From: Flavobacterium shii
GTDB taxonomy: Bacteria > Bacteroidota > Bacteroidia > Flavobacteriales > Flavobacteriaceae
Assembly (NCBI RefSeq): GCF_025847235.1
Contig: NZ_JAOZEW010000014.1
Span: 62,001-126,000 of the forward strand
Direction: 5' to 3'
Length of the DNA: 64,000 nt
The notes below the pieces were generated by a model. It searched no databases. It was not told where the DNA came from and worked only from the letters and a program-made list of their open reading frames with translations. The translations under genes and the position numbers were made by a program. Below are positions 35,405 to 46,513 of this stretch, one piece after another. Within the stretch, counting starts at the first letter, position 1. The number at the start of each line of letters is the position of its first letter.

Positions 35405-35970
35405 GTTTCTCAATTTTTTTATAAAAGTATTAAATCTCTTTCTATTCTTAAAACTATTTAATTTATTAATTATGGCAAAAAATTATATTATATATTTAAA
35501 ATATAGCGATTAAATTCTTTTTTTCTAAAATTTAGCCATAATGAGTAAATATACTTATATAAAAAAAGGCATGATATTAAATATCACACCTTTAGTATTA
35601 ACAAGATTAACAACAATTAATCTTAATGTCTGAAAATACTGAATAAGACAAAATAAACTTATCATTTTCGTTATTTCTGTAATTTATTATAATACAACAT
35701 TAAGTTTATCTCCTGTACGTTACAATATCCTCTGATTTTGAAAATAGCAGCAACATTATTAATTAATAGGGAAAGCCAAAGACAAAATTAAATTGTCTTT
35801 TCTTAGGTATTACTCCACTTAACTATCTACTCATTTGTAGTTAAGTGAAAGTAATATGCTCTATATCCATATTATCTTAATAAGTGCTTACTAATTCAAA
35901 ATATTATATAAAAACAGAGATACAGCGCAAGCTTCAACACATCGACCATGAGGTTAAAGTCCCAATTTTA
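35405..35970. other. 566-bp gene-free, hairpin-rich region between ilvC and acs
   Basis: No credible gene is present, but several perfect stems are. CACTTAACTA/TAGTTAAGTG is at 35816-35825 and 35838-35847. AAAGACAA/TTGTCTTT is at 35778-35785 and 35793-35800. AAGATTAA/TTAATCTT (35603-35610 and 35617-35624) is nested in AGTATT/AATACT. A terminator-like stem with a T7 run in the minus direction lies at 35561-35593. A 16-codon minus-strand mini-ORF MLLLFSKSEDIVTYRR lies at 35706-35756. The region could be a long ilvC 3' UTR, a small RNA, or a former attenuator. Confidence 0.5.
35561..35593 (-). terminator. terminator-like hairpin with T run downstream of ilvC
   Basis: On the minus strand AAAGG-TG-TGATAT pairs with ATATCA-TG-CCTTT, with a symmetric 2-base internal loop, and is followed by TTTTTTTATA. 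It lies about 380 bases beyond the ilvC stop and 160 before acs. Confidence 0.6.
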
Positions 35971-37440
35971 TTATCCAATTTTTTTCATTGCAGTCATTGA
36001 CTCTCTTAACCAAGCTCCTACTTCTTCAATAGGGTGCTGACGAATAGTTTTATTTACCGCAATAAGTACTGCATTATCTACTCCATTTGAAGTTGAAAAT
36101 GGTTTCCCGATTACATTAGTATCAACTGTTTTCATATAATCAGTTAATAACGGTTTGCAAGCATGGTCAAATAAATAACAACCATATTCTGCAGTATCAG
36201 AAATAACACGGTTCATTTCAAATAATTTCTTTCTTGCAATTGTGTTTGCAATCAATGGTAATTCATGCAATGACTCATAATAAGCTGATTCTTCAATAAT
36301 ACCTGCTTCTGTCATTGTTTCAAAAGCCAATTCTACACCAGCTTTTACCATTGCAATCATTAAGACTCCATTATCAAAATATTCTTGTTCTGAAATTGAA
36401 GCAGTAGTTGGAGCTGTTTTTTCAAAATTAGTTTCTCCTGTTGCAGCTCTCCAAGTCAATAAATTAACATCATCATTTGCCCAGTCAATCATCATGTTTC
36501 TAGAGAATTCTCCAGACATGATATCATCTTGATGTTTTTGAAATAATGGACGCATAATATCTTTTAACTCATCTGCAATTTCATAAGCTTCAATTTTTGC
36601 AGGATTAGAAAGACGATCCAACATATTGGTGATTCCCCCATGTTTCAAAGCCTCAGTAATGGTTTCCCATCCGTATTGAATTAATTTAGAAGCATATCCT
36701 GGCTCGATTCCTTTTTCTACCATTTTATCAAAACATAAAATAGAACCCGTTTGCAATAATCCACAAAGAATAGTTTGCTCACCCATTAAATCCGATTTTA
36801 CTTCGGCAACAAATGAAGATTTTAAAACTCCTGCTTTATGTCCTCCAGTTGCTACAGCGTAAGCTTTTGCCTGATCCAAACCTAAATTGTTTGGGTCATT
36901 CTCTGGGTGAACAGCAATTAATGTTGGTACACCAAACCCTCTTTTGTATTCTTCACGAACCTCAGAACCTGGGCATTTAGGAGCACACATAATAACAGTG
37001 ATGTCTTTACGAATTTGCATTCCTTCCTCAACAATATTAAAACCGTGAGAATATGATAGTGTAGAACCATTTTTCATCAATGGCATAATCGCTGTAACTA
37101 CAGCAGTATGTTGTTTGTCTGGTGTAAGATTACATACTAAATCTGCTGTTGGGATTAATTCTTCATAAGTACCTACTTTAAAACCATTTTCGGTAGCATT
37201 TTTATAAGAAGGTCTTTTTTCTGCAATTGCATCTGCACGTAAAGCATAAGAAATATCAAGTCCTGAGTCTCTCATGTTCAAACCTTGGTTTAAACCTTGG
37301 GCTCCGCAACCTACGATAACTACTTTTTTTCCTTTTAAAGCAGCAATTCCATCAGCGAATTCTGATTGTTCCATAAATTCGCAAACGCCTAATTGTTCTA
37401 ATTGTAATCTTAGTGGTAATGTGTTGAAATAATTTGCCAT
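35971..37440 (-). CDS. ilvC: ketol-acid reductoisomerase, class II
   Basis: This 489-residue protein is of the long, E. coli-like class II. The Rossmann motif is [21 protein letters not shown] (about 37-57), followed by the knotted all-alpha domains with duplicated Glu/Asp magnesium ligands. It converts acetolactate or acetohydroxybutyrate to dihydroxy acids with NADPH and Mg2+. It is the last gene of ilvD-B-N-C, 74 bp after ilvN. Length and N-terminus ([18 protein letters not shown]) match class II enzymes throughout. Confidence 0.95.
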   Translation of the reverse strand: MANYFNTLPLRLQLEQLGVCEFMEQSEFADGIAALKGKKVVIVGCGAQGLNQGLNMRDSGLDISYALRADAIAEKRPSYKNATENGFKVGTYEELIPTADLVCNLTPDKQHTAVVTAIMPLMKNGSTLSYSHGFNIVEEGMQIRKDITVIMCAPKCPGSEVREEYKRGFGVPTLIAVHPENDPNNLGLDQAKAYAVATGGHKAGVLKSSFVAEVKSDLMGEQTILCGLLQTGSILCFDKMVEKGIEPGYASKLIQYGWETITEALKHGGITNMLDRLSNPAKIEAYEIADELKDIMRPLFQKHQDDIMSGEFSRNMMIDWANDDVNLLTWRAATGETNFEKTAPTTASISEQEYFDNGVLMIAMVKAGVELAFETMTEAGIIEESAYYESLHELPLIANTIARKKLFEMNRVISDTAEYGCYLFDHACKPLLTDYMKTVDTNVIGKPFSTSNGVDNAVLIAVNKTIRQHPIEEVGAWLRESMTAMKKIG

Positions 37441-37514
37441 TTTTTTTGTAAAATATTTAATGATGTAAAATTTAATAATTGAATAAGTCAGTTGCTACTG
37501 CAAACTGAGACTGA

Positions 37515-38039
37515 TTATTTTTTAAGTTCTTCTAGTAATGTGGATACTTCCATTTTTTCTTTAGAAACCGAAATTCTTCCCGAACGCACAAATTGCATAA
37601 TTCCGTAAGGTTTCAATTTAGCATGTACTTCTTCAATTTCCGAACGTCTTCCTGATTTTGAAATCACAAAGAAATCACGAGAAACCGTTACGATAGTAGA
37701 TTGGCTTTCTTTGATTATATTCTGAATTTGTTTTTCATCAAATAACAAATTTGAATGTATCTTGAACAAAGCATTTTCTAAATAAATTGTCTCTTCATCT
37801 GTATGATAAAAAGCTTTTATTACCTCGATTTGTTTTTCTATTTGTCCTACAATATTCTTAACCCATTTTTCTGTTGTTTCTACAACTATAACAAATCTTG
37901 AAACATTGTCTATCTCTGATTCTGAAACATTTAGACTTAATATATTAATGTGACGCTTTAAGAATATTCCTGATATTCTATTTAATAAACCCACATTGTT
38001 TTCTGAGTATACCGAAATGGTGAATGTTCTATTTTCCAT
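37515..38039 (-). CDS. ilvN: acetolactate synthase small (regulatory) subunit
   Basis: This 174-residue protein begins with an ACT domain (TISVYSENNVGLLNRISGIFLKRHINILSLNVSES, about 7-41) and has the C-terminal ALS small-subunit domain. It activates the catalytic subunit and normally confers valine feedback sensitivity; the conserved GLLNRI segment is present. It starts 6 bp after the ilvB stop, so the subunits are coupled. Confidence 0.93.
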   Translation of the reverse strand: MENRTFTISVYSENNVGLLNRISGIFLKRHINILSLNVSESEIDNVSRFVIVVETTEKWVKNIVGQIEKQIEVIKAFYHTDEETIYLENALFKIHSNLLFDEKQIQNIIKESQSTIVTVSRDFFVISKSGRRSEIEEVHAKLKPYGIMQFVRSGRISVSKEKMEVSTLLEELKK

Positions 38040-38045
38040 ATTTTT

Positions 38046-39740
38046 TTAGCTTAATCTGATATCAGAAACACATGCTCCTGTTGGAATCATTGGGAATACA
38101 TTATTTTCTTTCTCAACCATAACTTCTAAGAAATACGCATCTTTTGAAGCCATCATTTCAGCAACAGCTGCGTCTAAATCTTCGCGTTTTGTTACCTTCT
38201 TTGCTTTGATGTAATACCCTTCAGCAATAGCAACAAAATTTGGATTAATCATTTCTGTAGAAGCATATCTGTTATCAAAAAACAATTCTTGCCATTGACG
38301 TACCATTCCTAAGAATTCGTTATTAAGTACTACTATTTTTACTGGGACTCTGGTCTGGAAAATAGTTCCTAATTCCTGAATCGTCATCTGGAATCCTCCG
38401 TCTCCAATAATAGCTACAACTTCACGATCCGGTCTTCCCATTTTTGCACCAATTGCGGCTGGTAAAGCAAATCCCATTGTTCCTAAACCACCCGAAGTAA
38501 CATTACTTTTGGTTGAATTAAATTTGGCATAACGACAAGCAAACATTTGGTGTTGACCTACATCTGAAACAATTATTGCATCACCTTTCGAGTGTTTGTT
38601 AATCATTTCCATAGCTTCACCCATTGATATTCCTGGTCTTGATGGATTTAATTCTTCCTTTATAACCGTATCAAATTCTATTTTATGTTTTTCTTTGAAT
38701 ATATTATGCCAAGCCTCGTGTTTATTGTTTTCGATTAATGGAAGTAAAGCATCCAATGCTTCTCTAACATCTCCTAAAACACCGACTTCTGTCTTAACAT
38801 TTTTATCAATTTCGGCTGGATCAATGTCGAAATGAATCACTTTGGCCTGTTTTGCATAAGTTGCTAAATTCCCTGTAACACGATCGTCAAAACGCATTCC
38901 TAGTGCAATTAAAACATCGCATTCGTTGGTAAGCAAGTTTGGACCGTAATTACCGTGCATTCCTAACATTCCTACGTTTAACGGATGATCTGTAGGCAAA
39001 GCCGAAAGTCCTAATATTGTCCAACCAGCTGGAATTCCAGATTTTTCAATCAACGCTTTTAATTGTCCTTCGGCTTGACCAAGAATAATTCCCTGACCAA
39101 AAACAATAAACGGTTTTTTAGCTTTATTAATTAACTCGGCTGCAGCTGCGACTTTATCTAGTTTTAATTTAGGAACCGGATTATAACTTCTTATTCCTGT
39201 ACATTTTTCATAACTAAAATCTAACTCATCAAATTGAGCATTTTTTGTTATATCAATTAAAACTGGGCCTGGACGACCTGATTTTGCAATATAAAATGCT
39301 TTTGCAATAATCTCAGGAATTTCCGAAGCTTCGGTAACTTGGTAATTCCACTTTGTAACCGGGGTCGAAATCCCAATAATATCTGTTTCCTGAAAAGCAT
39401 CAGAACCTAGTAGGTGTTTCCCTACTTGTCCTGTAATGCAAACCATTGGAGTCGAATCTATTTGAGCATCGGCAATTCCTGTAACTAAATTTGTTGCTCC
39501 GGGACCAGAAGTTGCAATTGCGACTCCTACTTTTCCTGTTGCTCTTGCATACCCTTGAGCAGCATGTGTTGCACCTTGTTCATGACGTACAAGAACGTGG
39601 TGTAATTGATCTTTAAATTTATATAATTCATCATAAACCGGCATTATGGCTCCACCAGGATATCCATAAACCAAGTCTACTCCTTCTTCTAATAAGCATC
39701 TAATAACGGCTTCGGCGCCTGATATTTTAGTTGTTCCCAT
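38046..39740 (-). CDS. ilvB: acetolactate synthase large (catalytic) subunit
   Basis: I start at the ATG at 39740 (MGTTKISGAEAVIRCLLEEG, 564 residues). An ATG 36 bases upstream would add MGESWEKEKNYQ, which is not typical of the family. The thiamine-diphosphate enzyme layout is complete: the catalytic Glu in VRHEQGATHAAQGYA (about 50-64), FAD-domain residues, and the ThDP/Mg motif GDGGFQMTIQEL through NNEFLGM (about 435-470). It condenses two pyruvates, or pyruvate with 2-oxobutyrate. Confidence 0.95.
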   Translation of the reverse strand: MGTTKISGAEAVIRCLLEEGVDLVYGYPGGAIMPVYDELYKFKDQLHHVLVRHEQGATHAAQGYARATGKVGVAIATSGPGATNLVTGIADAQIDSTPMVCITGQVGKHLLGSDAFQETDIIGISTPVTKWNYQVTEASEIPEIIAKAFYIAKSGRPGPVLIDITKNAQFDELDFSYEKCTGIRSYNPVPKLKLDKVAAAAELINKAKKPFIVFGQGIILGQAEGQLKALIEKSGIPAGWTILGLSALPTDHPLNVGMLGMHGNYGPNLLTNECDVLIALGMRFDDRVTGNLATYAKQAKVIHFDIDPAEIDKNVKTEVGVLGDVREALDALLPLIENNKHEAWHNIFKEKHKIEFDTVIKEELNPSRPGISMGEAMEMINKHSKGDAIIVSDVGQHQMFACRYAKFNSTKSNVTSGGLGTMGFALPAAIGAKMGRPDREVVAIIGDGGFQMTIQELGTIFQTRVPVKIVVLNNEFLGMVRQWQELFFDNRYASTEMINPNFVAIAEGYYIKAKKVTKREDLDAAVAEMMASKDAYFLEVMVEKENNVFPMIPTGACVSDIRLS

Positions 39741-39863
39741 TTGGTAATTTTTTTCCTTTTCCCAACTCTCTCCCAAAGAGAAAGAGCTGAGATAGGTATA
39801 TTATTTATTTTACTTTTATATAAAAATGTAAACGTTATATCATTCCCCCTCGTGGGTCAGGGA

Positions 39864-41537
39864 TTATTTATCGGTTACGCATCCTGTTGAAGCGCTTGAA
39901 ACGGATTTTGCATATTTAAACAAAACTCCTTTTGTCGCTTTTAGAGGAGGCTGAATCCAACTCGCTTTTCGAGCTGCAAACTCCTCATCTGAGATCTTCA
40001 GGTTGATAGTATTTTTCACCGCATCAATAGTAATTAAATCACCATTTTTAACTAGCGCAATACCTCCGCCATCATAAGCTTCTGGTGTTATGTGTCCTAC
40101 CACAAATCCATGTGAACCTCCAGAGAACCTACCGTCTGTAATAAGAGCAACGCTACTTCCTAATCCAGCACCAATAATTGCCGATGTAGGTTTTAGCATT
40201 TCAGGCATCCCTGGACCACCTTTTGGCCCACAGTTCCTGATGACGACTACATCTCCTGGTTTTACTTTTCCGGATTGAACACCTGGAATAACATCAAATT
40301 CTCCTTCAAAAATAACAGCAGGTCCTTCAAAATACTCCCCTTCTTTTCCGCTGATTTTTGCAACACAACCTTCAGATGCAAGGTTTCCGTATAAAATCTG
40401 AATATTTCCTGTTGGTTTTAATGCTTTTTGGATTTCATAAATTACTTCTTGTCCATCATTTAAATCTGGAACTGAGGCTAAATTTTCGGCTACTGTTTTT
40501 CCTGTTACAGTTAAACAATCTCCATGAATGAATCCTTCTTTCAATAAATATTTCATTACTGCAGGAACACCTCCTACATCATGTAAATCTTCCATCATGT
40601 ATTTACCGCTTGGTTTTAAATCGGCAAGTACTGGCGTTTTATCACTAATTCTTTGGAAATCATCTATTGTAATTTCTATATCAACAGAGTGAGCCATAGC
40701 AATTAAGTGCATAACAGCATTTGTAGAACCTCCTAAAACTGCTACAAGTGTAATCGCATTTTCAAAAGCTTTACGAGTCATAATGTCTCTAGGCTTAATA
40801 TCTTTTTCTAGTAATACTCTGATTGCTTTTCCAGCCTCAAGACATTCTTGTCTTTTTTCAGGACTTAAAGCAGGATAAGAAGAACTAAATGGTAAACTCA
40901 TTCCCAAAGCTTCAATTGCCGATGACATAGTATTTGCAGTATACATTCCGCCACAAGCACCAGCTCCCGGACAAGCATTTTGAATTACTCCTTTAAAATC
41001 TTCATCAGAAATAGTTTTTTGGAATTTTTTTCCTAATGCTTCAAAAGCTGAAACAATATTCAAAGATTCTCCTTTCCATTTTCCAGAATGAATTGATCCT
41101 CCATAAACCATAATTGCCGGACGATTTACTCTTCCCATAGCAATTAAAGCTCCTGGCATATTTTTATCGCAACCAGGAATAGCAATTAAACTATCGTACC
41201 ATTGTGCTCCCATAACAGTTTCAATAGAGTCAGCAATTACATCACGAGAAACCAATGAAAAACGCATTCCGTCTGTACCGTTTGAAATTCCATCACTGAC
41301 ACCAATTGTATTAAAAATCAGTCCGACTAAATCAGCATTCCAAACACCTTTCTTGACGTCTTTGGCCAAATCATTCAAGTGCATATTACACGTGTTACCT
41401 TCGTAACCCATGCTTACAATCCCAACTTGTGCTTTTTTCAAATCTTCTTCAGTTAAACCAATTCCGTACAACATTGCTTGTGCTGCTGGTTGTGTTTGAT
41501 CTTGAGTGATGACTTTACTGTACTTATTTAATTCCAT
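39864..41537 (-). CDS. ilvD: dihydroxy-acid dehydratase
   Basis: This 557-residue protein has the iron-sulfur cysteines visible in [19 protein letters not shown] (about 115-133) and [18 protein letters not shown] (about 185-202). The C-terminal substrate region is [16 protein letters not shown]. It dehydrates dihydroxy-isovalerate/methylvalerate to the 2-oxo acids. It is the first structural gene behind the Ile/Val attenuator. The start at 41537 ([15 protein letters not shown]) lies 98 bases after the leader stop. Confidence 0.95.
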   Translation of the reverse strand: MELNKYSKVITQDQTQPAAQAMLYGIGLTEEDLKKAQVGIVSMGYEGNTCNMHLNDLAKDVKKGVWNADLVGLIFNTIGVSDGISNGTDGMRFSLVSRDVIADSIETVMGAQWYDSLIAIPGCDKNMPGALIAMGRVNRPAIMVYGGSIHSGKWKGESLNIVSAFEALGKKFQKTISDEDFKGVIQNACPGAGACGGMYTANTMSSAIEALGMSLPFSSSYPALSPEKRQECLEAGKAIRVLLEKDIKPRDIMTRKAFENAITLVAVLGGSTNAVMHLIAMAHSVDIEITIDDFQRISDKTPVLADLKPSGKYMMEDLHDVGGVPAVMKYLLKEGFIHGDCLTVTGKTVAENLASVPDLNDGQEVIYEIQKALKPTGNIQILYGNLASEGCVAKISGKEGEYFEGPAVIFEGEFDVIPGVQSGKVKPGDVVVIRNCGPKGGPGMPEMLKPTSAIIGAGLGSSVALITDGRFSGGSHGFVVGHITPEAYDGGGIALVKNGDLITIDAVKNTINLKISDEEFAARKASWIQPPLKATKGVLFKYAKSVSSASTGCVTDK

Positions 41538-41567
41538 TATGTATTATTTGTATTTTAATTTTTATTC

Positions 41568-41598
41568 AAAAAAAAACCTCCCAGTATTTGGAAGGTTT
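41568..41598 (-). terminator. attenuator terminator of the ilv operon
   Basis: On the minus strand AAACCTTCC pairs with GGGAGGTTT (9 bp, one U-G) across a 7-base loop and is followed directly by a run of nine T. It lies between the leader-peptide stop (41635) and ilvD (41537). It can switch off transcription when the leader is translated without stalling. Confidence 0.88.
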
Positions 41599-41634
41599 AT
41601 AATATTATTTTTCAATTATATTTATACCATTCCC

Positions 41635-41697
41635 CTATGTATATGTGATTACCACATTGACATTAATGACAGAAGATATAATAATTGAAATTCTCAT
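41635..41697 (-). CDS. ilv operon leader peptide
   Basis: This 20-codon frame, ATG at 41697 to TAG at 41635, encodes MRISIIISSVINVNVVITYT. Six of 20 codons are Ile and four are Val, concentrated in III and VINVNVVI. It is followed 37 bases later by the intrinsic terminator and then by ilvD. Ribosome stalling at scarce Ile-tRNA or Val-tRNA would be expected to disrupt the terminator. No Leu codon is present, consistent with separate leuAB control. It is too short for routine gene calling. The arrangement is the classical ribosome-mediated attenuation design. Confidence 0.9.
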   Translation of the reverse strand: MRISIIISSVINVNVVITYT

Positions 41698-41716
41698 GTT
41701 TTCTTTTTAGATGTGT

Positions 41717-41724
41717 CAAAAGTA
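41717..41724 (-). promoter_or_regulatory. -7 promoter box (TACTTTTG) of the ilv operon
   Basis: This is a perfect TAnnTTTG match on the minus strand, 20 bp before the leader ATG. A TSS close to the leader start would follow. No standard -33 TTG was found at 17-23 bp. Confidence 0.55.
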
Positions 41725-41807
41725 TAAAAACTAATACTACTAAAAAAATAAAATCTCAACATTTCAACTTCTTCTTGTGATTAATTTCATGATTTTAACA
41801 AATTACC

Positions 41808-42926
41808 TTAAACAATCGTAGATTGTCCGATATGTACGTTATCATTATTAAAATAAAGCAAGTCATCTTTACTTAAAATGAAATTAGAAACAAACTCCCC
41901 TACTTCATTGGTTCCAAACTTTGAATCAGATTTCAAATCTGTTGTTACAACTTGATATTCGATTGCTTTCTCAACAGCTTCATATACTTTATTTGCTTCT
42001 TTAAAAAGACCAAAATGCTCCAATAACATTGCAGCCGATAATATTGATGCAATAGGATTTGCAATATTCTTACCTTTTGCTTGCGGATAAGAACCATGAA
42101 TTGGTTCAAAAAGCGCATTTTTTTCTCCTAATGAAGCTGAAGCTAATAATCCTATTGAACCTGTAATCACACTGGCTTCATCTGATAAGATATCCCCAAA
42201 TAAGTTTTCTGTCAGGATAACATCAAACTGTCTTGGATTAAGGATAATTTGCATTGCTGCATTATCTACAAAAAGGAAATCCAAAGCTACATCCGGATAA
42301 TTCTCACTTACCGTTTTTACAACTTTTCTCCATAATCTCGAAGTTTCAAGAACATTTGCCTTATCGACCATTGTTACTTTTTTGCGACGATTTTGTGCTG
42401 CTTTAAAAGCTAAATGTGTAATCCTTGTGATTTCTTCTTCTGAATATTCACATAAATCGGAAGCATGTGTTCCTGCTTCATTTAATTTTTTCTCACCAAA
42501 ATAAGCACCTCCGGTAAGTTCTCTGAAAATTGTAAAATCGGCACCTTCAATAATCTCTCCTTTTAAAGGTGATGCGTCTAACAATGCCTTATATGGTTTT
42601 ATCGGACGAATATTTGCAAATAAACCAAGTTCTTTACGCAGTTTTAATAATCCTTGCTCTGGACGTACTTTTACTTCTGGATTATTGTCATATTTTGGAT
42701 CACCGATTGCGCCAAATAAAACAGCGTCGGTGTTTAAGCAAAGGTTTAAAGTTTGCTCTGGAAGTGGATTTCCTGTTTTGTCGATCGCAACTGCACCCAT
42801 AAGCGCATCCTCAAAGACAAATTCATGATTGTACACTTCTCCAATAGCATATAATGCTTTTTTGGCTTGTAAAATTACCTCTGGTCCGATTCCGTCTCCA
42901 GATAAAACTGCTATTTTCAAATTCAT
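41808..42926 (-). CDS. leuB: 3-isopropylmalate dehydrogenase
   Basis: This 372-residue protein begins MNLKIAVLSGDGIGPEV and carries the isocitrate/isopropylmalate dehydrogenase signature with metal-binding Asps in NLFGDILSDEASVITGSIGLLASASLG (about 238-264). It oxidises and decarboxylates 3-isopropylmalate with NAD+. It lies 43 bp after leuA on the same strand and is followed by the ilv promoter. It is slightly longer than usual owing to a C-terminal tail. Confidence 0.95.
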   Translation of the reverse strand: MNLKIAVLSGDGIGPEVILQAKKALYAIGEVYNHEFVFEDALMGAVAIDKTGNPLPEQTLNLCLNTDAVLFGAIGDPKYDNNPEVKVRPEQGLLKLRKELGLFANIRPIKPYKALLDASPLKGEIIEGADFTIFRELTGGAYFGEKKLNEAGTHASDLCEYSEEEITRITHLAFKAAQNRRKKVTMVDKANVLETSRLWRKVVKTVSENYPDVALDFLFVDNAAMQIILNPRQFDVILTENLFGDILSDEASVITGSIGLLASASLGEKNALFEPIHGSYPQAKGKNIANPIASILSAAMLLEHFGLFKEANKVYEAVEKAIEYQVVTTDLKSDSKFGTNEVGEFVSNFILSKDDLLYFNNDNVHIGQSTIV

Positions 42927-42969
42927 AATGCCTCGTTCTTTATGTATTTAAATCTTAATTTATTTTTAA

Positions 42970-44166
<1,197 letters not shown>

Positions 44167-44300
44167 TCACATCCTGATAACAAACTTATATTGTATTACT
44201 TTAGTATGAAATTCATTTTAATGAAAATATACTGTTCATAACGCAAAATAAAACCTATCAACTATCTAAATATCAATAAATTACATTATTATATTTTACA

Positions 44301-45845
44301 ATGGCTAACCATCAAAAAGATTTTTTATTTGTATTAATAAAATCCCTTTCCAAATCCGAAAAAAGACAATTTAAGATTTTTGCCAGTCGATTAGAGACTA
44401 GTTCAAATACAAAATTTATCGAACTTTTTAATATTTTAGACAAATCTGAAGTCTACGATGAGAAGCTCATTTTGAAAAATGGTATTATTAAAAAGGTACA
44501 ATTATCAAATCTTAAATCGTATTTATACAAGCAAATTTTGGTTAGTATTCGTTTGAATATCCCTAGTCAGAACATTCGCTATCAATTGCGAGAACAGATC
44601 GATTTTGCAGCCATACTATATAATAAAGGATTGTACAAACAGAGTTTGAAGATTTTGGATAAAACCAAACAACAAGCACTAGAGAACGATGAAAAATATA
44701 TGGCGTATGAAATTGTTGAATTCGAGAAATTAATCGAGTCTCAGTATATTACACGAAGTATTCAAGGTCGCGCCGATGAGTTGGTAATCCAAGCCAAAGA
44801 ATTAAATTACCGCAATACTATTTCCAGCAAACTCTCCAACTTATCCTTGCAGTTATACGGCATCATGCTTAAAACTGGTTATGTAAAGAGTGATGAAGAA
44901 TACAAATACATCGATGATTATTTTAATAAACATATTGGAAAATTAGACGAAAGTACGTTTGGTTTTCGTGAAAAATATTGGTTTTACAATGCCAATTTAT
45001 GGCGTAGTTTCTTGGTTCAGGACTTCTTAGCCAGTTATAAATATGCTTATAAATGGGTAACGCTGTTTTACGATAACCCGAATATGATTTTCCTGAATCC
45101 AGTGTTCTTTTTAAAAGGAAATCATTATTTTCTGGAATCGCTTTATATGTTGAAATACAAATCGAATTTCAAAAAATATCTGACTCTACTAGAAGAAACT
45201 ATTCAGGATCCACGCTTTCCCGTTAATGACAATGTAGCTTCATTATCATTCTTGTATTTGTATAATAACAAACTAAACTATCATATACTTGATGCTTCTT
45301 TTGCTGAAAGCGAATATCTAATCCCTGAAATTTTAGATAAAATAAAGTTACATAGCGAACATCTTGATGAACATCACGAGATGTTATTTTATTATAAAAT
45401 TGCCTGTATTTATTTCGGTAACGAAAAGTACAATGAATCCATATTTTATTTGGAGAAAATCATAAACAATAAGAATCTTTCGATGCGTGAAGATTTGATG
45501 TGTTTCTCCCGAATACTATGTCTTATTGTTCATTATGAATTAGGGAAAGATTATTACTTAGAAAGTCAATTGAAAAACACATACAAGTTTCTATTAAAAA
45601 TGAATGACTTACACGAAGTTCAAAAAGAGATTATTAAGTTCTTGAAAAATCTAAATAATTTCTATCCAAATGACATCAAGAAAGAATTCATAAAAATGAG
45701 AGTACGTTTTATCGAACTTGAAAAAAATACTTACGAAAAGAGAGCCTTTTTATATTTGGATATTATTTCGTGGCTTGAAAGCAAAATCGAGAATCGAAAA
45801 ATTGCTGATATCATGAGAGAAAAAGCAAAACTTATTAATAGATAA
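44301..45845 (+). CDS. cytoplasmic helical-repeat protein of unknown function (514 aa)
   Basis: The protein begins MANHQKDFLFVLIKSLSKSEKRQFKIFASR, has no signal peptide, and is helical throughout, rich in Leu, Tyr and Lys. Several 34-residue-like segments (ALYNKGLYKQSLKILDKTKQ-type and YKIACIYFGNEKYNESIFYLEKII) look like degenerate TPR units. I do not recognise a named family. It is divergent from leuA with 155 bp between. No regulator or enzymatic motif is visible. It appears to be a single-gene unit ending before a repeat-bearing gap. Confidence 0.72.
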   Translation: MANHQKDFLFVLIKSLSKSEKRQFKIFASRLETSSNTKFIELFNILDKSEVYDEKLILKNGIIKKVQLSNLKSYLYKQILVSIRLNIPSQNIRYQLREQIDFAAILYNKGLYKQSLKILDKTKQQALENDEKYMAYEIVEFEKLIESQYITRSIQGRADELVIQAKELNYRNTISSKLSNLSLQLYGIMLKTGYVKSDEEYKYIDDYFNKHIGKLDESTFGFREKYWFYNANLWRSFLVQDFLASYKYAYKWVTLFYDNPNMIFLNPVFFLKGNHYFLESLYMLKYKSNFKKYLTLLEETIQDPRFPVNDNVASLSFLYLYNNKLNYHILDASFAESEYLIPEILDKIKLHSEHLDEHHEMLFYYKIACIYFGNEKYNESIFYLEKIINNKNLSMREDLMCFSRILCLIVHYELGKDYYLESQLKNTYKFLLKMNDLHEVQKEIIKFLKNLNNFYPNDIKKEFIKMRVRFIELEKNTYEKRAFLYLDIISWLESKIENRKIADIMREKAKLINR

Positions 45846-46016
45846 AGGAAAAGGTTCTGAGCAGCTAAGTCTCTAAGAGACTAAGAACCTTTGTGTTTAA
45901 TTTTTAGCTACCGATTTAAGGGATTAAAAATTGTTAGCCACTAATTACTTAATTAGCACTAATTTTTTAAACTTTGCGTAAACCTTTATGCCCTTTGCGG
46001 TTAGTTCTATAATTAA

Positions 46017-46042
46017 AAAGGCTTCCAGTTACGGAAGCCTTT
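46017..46042 (-). terminator. terminator of the Cys-rich peptide gene
   Basis: AAAGGCTTCC (46017-46026) pairs perfectly with GGAAGCCTTT (46033-46042). In the minus direction the stem is followed by a T-rich run. It lies 13 bases past the peptide stop. Confidence 0.82.
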
Positions 46043-46055
46043 CTTATATATTTTA

Positions 46056-46262
46056 TTATCTGCAATAACAGCACGTTGAAGTTCCTTGTAAACAAACATC
46101 ACCTCTACCTGGGGTATTAGATAATACTCCACCGCCTTCACCGCATAATCTATCACACAAACCAATTGTAGGATTTACATAAGGAAGAGTACCTCCAAAT
46201 ATAGATTTTTGAGCATCTTTAGTCACAATTTCAAAGTTTTTTAGGTTTTTTAAATTTTTCAT
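46056..46262 (-). CDS. double-glycine-leader, Cys-rich peptide (candidate bacteriocin/RiPP precursor)
   Basis: This 68-residue peptide has a leader MKNLKNLKNFEIVTKDAQKS ending in IFGG (Gly23-Gly24), the cleavage context of C39-peptidase exporters. The 44-residue core has cysteines at 36, 40, 57, 64, 65 and 67 and a Gly-rich centre (GEGGG), ending CCYCR. Six cysteines could form three disulfides or thioether links. Bacteroidota genomes contain similar GG-leader peptides. No C39 transporter or modification enzyme lies within the window, so export would rely on a gene elsewhere. It has its own terminator and a 251-bp upstream gap. Confidence 0.75.
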   Translation of the reverse strand: MKNLKNLKNFEIVTKDAQKSIFGGTLPYVNPTIGLCDRLCGEGGGVLSNTPGRGDVCLQGTSTCCYCR

Positions 46263-46459
46263 AATAGTGTAATTTGTTTTTCTCCTACTCTTTTAGCTTT
46301 TCGGATTACGCTTTTAATCTACTAGTAATTAAATATTTAATATTATTCTTTATTACTATCTAAATTAAAAAAAATAAATTCATAAATAGCTCATTTTTAA
46401 ATATTTATAAAAACATAAAATGTTTTGATATAAAATCCCCTTCATTGAATTATAACAAA

Positions 46460-46488
46460 AAAGGGCTTCCGTTATCTGAAAGCCCTTT
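46460..46488 (-). terminator. terminator after the M1 metallopeptidase
   Basis: AAAGGGCTT pairs with AAGCCCTTT (arms 46460-46468 and 46480-46488). In the minus direction the stem is followed by TTTTTT. It lies 26 bases past the stop at 46514. Confidence 0.8.
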
Positions 46489-46513
46489 ATCAGGTTGTTT
46501 ATCTAAAAGATAA

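Noticed and set aside
35706..35756. Mini-ORF MLLLFSKSEDIVTYRR as a true leader peptide
   Set aside because: Only three Leu codons at the start, the terminator lies more than 110 bases away, and the downstream gene is acs. Kept only as a speculative finding.
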